NCBI GenBank assembly: GCA_910585815.1
Contig: CAJUFJ010000065.1
Span: 1-16,406 of the forward strand
Length of the DNA: 16,406 bases
DNA from: an uncultured Oscillospiraceae bacterium
GTDB lineage: Bacteria; Bacillota; Clostridia; Oscillospirales; Oscillospiraceae
Direction: 5' to 3'
Below the pieces are notes generated by a model that searched no databases, was not told the origin of the DNA, and saw only the letters and a program-made list of their open reading frames with translations. The position numbers were made by a program, and so were the translations under genes. Each line of letters opens with the position of its first letter. The first letter of the stretch is position 1. This document shows positions 13,765-16,406 of the stretch, piece after piece.

Positions 13765-14574
13765 ATGATGAAAGCAGACCTTCACACCCACAGTACTGCC
13801 TCAGATGGACAGTACACACCTTCAGAGCTGGTTCAGCTGGCAAAGAAGCGGGGATTGGAGGTGCTGGCCCTGACTGACCACGATACCGTGGATGGACTGG
13901 GAGAGGCGGTTCAGGCCGGGAAAGAGGCGGGCCTGCGAATCATCCAGGGGATTGAGTTGGCTGCGGCGGAATATCCAACCTTCCATATTCTGGGCTATAA
14001 TTTTGATCCGACCTCACCAGCGTTGGCCGCACTCTGCCATAAATTGAAGGAGGGACGGGACCAACGTGCCTCTAAAATGATTGGATATCTAAGAGGCAAA
14101 GGAGTAGTACTCTCCCTTCAGGAGATAGAGGCGCTGGCCGGTGGGCACATTGTGGGGCGGCCCCATTTTGCCCAGGCGCTTGTTCGGCACGGTTATGTAT
14201 CCAACAACCGGGAGGCCTTTGAACGCTTTCTGGACACAGAGGAGTTTTATCAGCAGGTGGAGCGCCCCAAACCGACGGCACAGACCTGTGTGGAAACAAT
14301 AAAAGCAGCGGGAGGGAAAGTATCTCTGGCCCATCCCTACCAAATTGGTGTGAAGGATACAGTCCTTGAGGAGATCATACAGAATTTGATGCGCTGCGGA
14401 CTGGATGCTATCGAATGCTTCTATCCTAAATACACCCCGGAACAGCAAGTGTTTTATCTGAATATGGCGGAACGGTATGGGCTGCATATTACCGGTGGTA
14501 GCGACTTCCACGGGGAAAGGGTTAAGCCGGATATCCAAATGACTGCCTTGGAGCTGGAGTTGGATTGGCTTTGA
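13765..14574 (+). CDS. PHP-domain phosphoesterase, candidate 3',5'-bisphosphate nucleotide phosphatase
   Basis: 269 residues from ATG 13765 (a second ATG follows at once at 13768), 13 bases after the decarboxylase stop; the binding site GGGGG is weak. PHP metal motifs are complete: DLHTHSTASDG, TDHDTVDG, IQGIELAA, a middle helical insert, HPYQ and GGSDFHG. This is the TrpH/YciV group, not the histidinol phosphatase or DNA polymerase groups. Members include Chromobacterium Cv1693 and E. coli YciV (RNase AM), which remove 3'-phosphate from 3',5'-bisphosphonucleotides such as pAp. In this operon the by-product of a transferase using a 3'-phosphorylated nucleotide donor would be pCp or pAp, and this enzyme could clear it, as CysQ does in sulfation. 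Family sure; substrate role inferred from the context. Generic trpH-like housekeeping is the alternative. Confidence 0.85.
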   Translation: MMKADLHTHSTASDGQYTPSELVQLAKKRGLEVLALTDHDTVDGLGEAVQAGKEAGLRIIQGIELAAAEYPTFHILGYNFDPTSPALAALCHKLKEGRDQRASKMIGYLRGKGVVLSLQEIEALAGGHIVGRPHFAQALVRHGYVSNNREAFERFLDTEEFYQQVERPKPTAQTCVETIKAAGGKVSLAHPYQIGVKDTVLEEIIQNLMRCGLDAIECFYPKYTPEQQVFYLNMAERYGLHITGGSDFHGERVKPDIQMTALELELDWL

Positions 14575-14602
14575 ATAAGGCGAAGCAGGTTTTTTGACAG
14601 AC

Positions 14603-14630
14603 TGAGCGGCGGCCCAAAGGCCGCCGCTCA
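14603..14630. terminator. Hairpin between convergent genes
   Basis: A perfect 12-base-pair stem, TGAGCGGCGGCC / GGCCGCCGCTCA, with a CAAA loop, between the convergent PHP and Fic genes. A run of T lies before it on the plus strand, but none directly follows on either strand, so it is a weak intrinsic terminator. The GCGGCGGCC core is shared with the hairpin at 3266-3300. Confidence 0.45.
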
Positions 14631-14638
14631 GATATAAA

Positions 14639-15391
14639 TTACCTTCTGTTTTTTCCACGTTCAAACCGTACCTGCCACGTTTTTACAGTCTGCGCCTTCA
14701 AGAAATCCACCAATCTGTCCAGCTCCTGATCGCTGTCAAACCGCTCCAGCGCATCATAGTACGCCCGCCGGTCCTCCTCGTGGACGATGATGGGCGGGTG
14801 GTCCAGCAGGAGCAGCAGATAGTTCATCAGCAGTCGGCCCGCCCGGCCGTTGCCGTCGGCAAAGGGGTGGATGCTCTCAAATTTGGCGTGGAAATAGGCC
14901 GCCGCGGTCAGCGCCTGTTCCGTCCGGACATCTTCCAGCTCCTTTACCAGCTCGCCCAGCTCCTCCGGTACGTCCTCGGGAAGCGCACCGACCTCCCGGA
15001 CCCCGGTTACATAGTCGTTTTTCTTATAGGCGCCGGGCCGCTCTCCCTTTTGATAGCGCAGGGTGTCATAGGTTCCTTGAGTGAGCAGCCCTTGAAGCTC
15101 GCAGATCAGCGTCTCACTCAGCGGTTCCCGCTTCTCAAAGGCGTCCAGCATCCGGTAGTAAGCTGCGACAGAATTTTGAATCTCAAAGAGTGAGCGCACA
15201 TCCCCGGTATAGCCCGTCACCCCTCCGTGGTCGAAAATCTCCCGAGTGTCGTGGTAGGTGATTCGGTCGTTCTCGATCTTGGCGGAGTGGTAGATAAACG
15301 CCACACCGTTCCCATTCATCTCGCAGGCGACGTCGGCGGCGGTTTCCACCTGTCTGCTCCGCCAGACAGCGACGATATCCTCATAACGCAT
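14639..15391 (-). CDS. Fic-domain protein (probable protein AMPylator with N-terminal inhibitory motif)
   Basis: 250 residues from ATG 15391 behind GAGGTGA. The catalytic Fic motif HPFADGNGR is complete at 175-183, with the transferring His175 and ATP-gripping Gly-Asn-Gly-Arg. The inhibitory motif (S/T)xxxE(G/N) appears as SAKIEN at 36-41, so this is a class II Fic with built-in autoinhibition by Glu40. A beta-hairpin flap (GAYKKNDYVTG) lies between. Such proteins usually transfer AMP to a hydroxyl of a target protein, or deAMPylate it. No cognate antitoxin gene is adjacent, fitting the self-inhibited type. It is transcribed from its own promoter, convergent with the phosphonate operon, and not obviously part of it. 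Target unknown. Confidence 0.9.
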   Translation of the reverse strand: MRYEDIVAVWRSRQVETAADVACEMNGNGVAFIYHSAKIENDRITYHDTREIFDHGGVTGYTGDVRSLFEIQNSVAAYYRMLDAFEKREPLSETLICELQGLLTQGTYDTLRYQKGERPGAYKKNDYVTGVREVGALPEDVPEELGELVKELEDVRTEQALTAAAYFHAKFESIHPFADGNGRAGRLLMNYLLLLLDHPPIIVHEEDRRAYYDALERFDSDQELDRLVDFLKAQTVKTWQVRFERGKNRR

Positions 15392-15410
15392 CGGTAATCA
15401 CCTCGCTGAA

Positions 15411-15439
15411 ATATTAGCATAATTTTCTCCCACACGCAA
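15411..15439 (-). promoter_or_regulatory. Candidate sigma-A promoter of the Fic gene
   Basis: On the minus strand TTGCGT (15439-15434), exactly 17 bases, then TAATAT (15416-15411), 20 bases before the Fic ATG. Judged by eye from consensus and position. Confidence 0.5.
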
Positions 15440-15453
15440 GCAGTTAGACAAAT

Positions 15454-15660
15454 TCAGACCCGCTTTGTCACCAGTTCCCGTACAATATCGTTCCCCAGCA
15501 GTTGGCTGGTGCGGTAGATATCCTGGCAAAATGCTTTCAAACTGAAATCCATGCCGGGTTCATCCTTGTCCAGCAGGATACCGGTGACCTTGAAGTGGTA
15601 AGGCGTATAAGGCTCTGCTGGATGCAAAAAACCGGCAAGGGTATCGCTCTGATAGAGATA
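15454..15660 (-). pseudogene. C-terminal remnant of an unidentified protein
   Basis: On the minus strand an open frame with no start codon runs to TGA at 15456-15454. It contains LYQSDTLAGFLHPAEPY, then TPYHFKVTGILLDKDEPG and FSLKAFCQDIYRTSQLLGND, and ends VRELVTKRV. Codon use (CTG, ACC, GAC) and composition look like a genuine protein end rather than chance, but I do not recognise the family. The frame closes upstream at a TAG near 15713 and overlaps the ParB-like fragment on the other strand, so one or both are rearranged here. Confidence 0.35.
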
Positions 15661-16145
15661 ACGAAACTTCTGGCGAGAATCGCCAGAAGTATTCGGCCCA
15701 AGCCTTGGTTGCAGAATTTTTCGGTGTAACTAAGTACGAGATATGGAAGGCTGTCAACCTTACCCAGCTGATACCGGAGCTGTCCGCCATCCTGGAGGAT
15801 ACCCCCAAACAGCTCAACCTCGCCTGTGCTGACCTGATAGCTGACTATAATGTTGAGTCCCAGAGAGCATTTGTGGAGATATGTTCCATTGTGGGATATC
15901 AGATCAATAAGGCTGCCATGCAGCACATCACCCGCAAATGTCCCCCGCCTGTAGCTGACCGCCAGGCCATTTTTGCTGCATGGCGTGAGGCCAGGGATAC
16001 GGCCGAAAAGCGGCTGATGGCTCCACCCAGGAAGATATCCTTTGACCGGAAACAGTTTGCCCCCTATCTGGATAAGTTTAGCAACGACCGGGAAATTGAA
16101 AAGCTGTTCTTGGAGTTCCTGCAAGAAAGGGCCAAAGTTTCATAA
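15600..16145 (+). pseudogene. ParB/Spo0J-family partition protein, 5'-truncated
   Basis: An in-frame stretch of 181 residues opens without a proper start at about 15600 (KAYKALLDAKNRQGYRSDRD, then TSGENRQKYSAQALVAEFFG) and runs to TAA 16143-16145. The pattern of a Lys-Ala-Tyr-Lys helix, a variable linker, a helix-turn-helix (ALVAEFFGVTKYEIWKAVNL), and then LTQLIPELSAILE matches the central DNA-binding part of ParB-like proteins on clostridial integrative elements. The N-terminal CTP-binding/ParB nuclease-like half with its GxxRR motif is missing; the next in-frame ATG (15705) would drop the linker too. It is therefore a remnant, probably of the same decayed element as the left flank, or of another one. 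It ends just before a terminator hairpin. Confidence 0.65.
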
Positions 16146-16149
16146 ACAA

Positions 16150-16186
16150 AATCAGGGCAGTCTCACTATGCGGGACCGCCCTGATT
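16150..16186. terminator. Terminator hairpin between converging genes
   Basis: AATCAGGGC (16150-16158) pairs with GCCCTGATT (16178-16186), and the inner GTCTC/GGGAC extends the stem. It lies between the ParB-like fragment and the minus-strand gene at the right edge and could serve both. Confidence 0.6.
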
Positions 16187-16195
16187 CCATAAAAA

Positions 16196-16406
16196 CTATT
16201 TTTGACCGAGAATATCCATAACCTGTTCCAAGGACATCTTAAATTGCTCTGCAATTACCACAGGATCAAGGATTCCTTTCAATGCAGTAACTGCTTTTTT
16301 AAGGCCTTCTTCTATGCCCTTTTCCATACCCTTCTCCATGCCTTCTGCCCGGCCTTCTGCCAATCCGTCCATATAACCTACTCTACGTTCATCCATCATT
16401 TTCTGC
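16196..16406 (-). CDS. C-terminal end of a protein with Glu/Gly-Lys repeats (Rpn/PD-(D/E)XK transposase-like tail), partial
   Basis: The open frame enters from beyond the right edge and ends at TAG (16198-16196); no start need lie in the window. The visible about 70 residues include DGLAEGRAEGMEKGMEKGIEEG, then KKAVTALKGILDPVVIAEQFKMSLEQVMDIL. A string of (R/E)xEGxxxGxxEG repeats followed by a short helical end with VIAExxxLSxExV is typical of the C-terminus of Rpn/PDDEXK_2-family recombination-promoting nucleases and related transposase-like proteins. The nuclease domain is not visible, so the family call rests on the tail alone. Confidence 0.5.
   Translation of the reverse strand, partial: QKMMDERRVGYMDGLAEGRAEGMEKGMEKGIEEGLKKAVTALKGILDPVVIAEQFKMSLEQVMDILGQK

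Noticed and set aside
14639..15391. Fic gene considered part of the flagellin modification system
   Set aside because: It is on the opposite strand with its own promoter and a hairpin between; no evidence links it to flagellin.

Overview
The window looks like chromosome from a moderately GC-rich, flagellated gut-type Clostridia, most likely an Oscillospiraceae relative of Flavonifractor or Lawsonibacter. This rests on codon usage, AGGAGG-type ribosome binding sites and gene content, not on a marker gene, so the lineage is an inference.

Left flank (1-3300): mobile-element debris and one intact gene. The 3' end of an IS256-family transposase (1-189) abuts a primase-like CHC2 zinc-finger gene that it truncates. 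Next comes a chimeric, probably frameshifted gene: a proline-rich leader joined to the C-terminal part of an SMC/Rad50-like ATPase, without its Walker A half. An intact NYN/LabA-type RNase with a LOTUS-like C-terminal domain follows. All three read on the minus strand.

Core (3301-14574), all on the plus strand. First is a TnpB-family protein in which all three RuvC catalytic positions are changed (Asp to Lys, Glu to Asp, Asp to Glu). It is followed by a strongly structured non-coding stretch with the layout of a TnpB-type guide RNA and a candidate guide at about 4789-4808. Then come a CsrA-like translational regulator with a long C-terminal extension, a large flagellin, and a six-gene modification operon. 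The arrangement suggests a domesticated, nuclease-dead TnpB (TldR-like) RNA-guided repressor, plus CsrA, controlling flagellin expression. The flagellin leader has GGA motifs, one in an apical loop and one in the Shine-Dalgarno, as expected of a CsrA target.

The operon encodes, in order: a sulfotransferase-like protein, an APS-kinase-like protein, a nucleotidyltransferase-PEP mutase fusion (Fom1-like layout), a radical SAM-nucleotidyltransferase fusion, a phosphonopyruvate decarboxylase and a PHP-domain phosphatase. Read together they propose a route: PEP to phosphonopyruvate to phosphonoacetaldehyde, further processing, CMP activation, 3'-phosphorylation of the nucleotide by the CysC-like kinase, transfer of the phosphonate to an acceptor (probably flagellin or its glycan) by the sulfotransferase-like enzyme, and clearing of the 3',5'-bisphosphate nucleotide by the PHP enzyme. 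It would be a phosphonate counterpart of PAPS chemistry, close to the Campylobacter O-methyl phosphoramidate pathway, whose CysC-like kinase acts on CDP-amidate. The pathway as a whole is inference; the individual enzyme families are well supported.

Right flank (14575-16406): a hairpin between convergent genes, a Fic-domain protein on the minus strand with its own promoter, a 5'-truncated ParB-like fragment joined to another unidentified gene remnant, a terminator hairpin, and the C-terminal end of a protein with EG-rich repeats like those of the Rpn/PD-(D/E)XK transposase-related family, running off the window.
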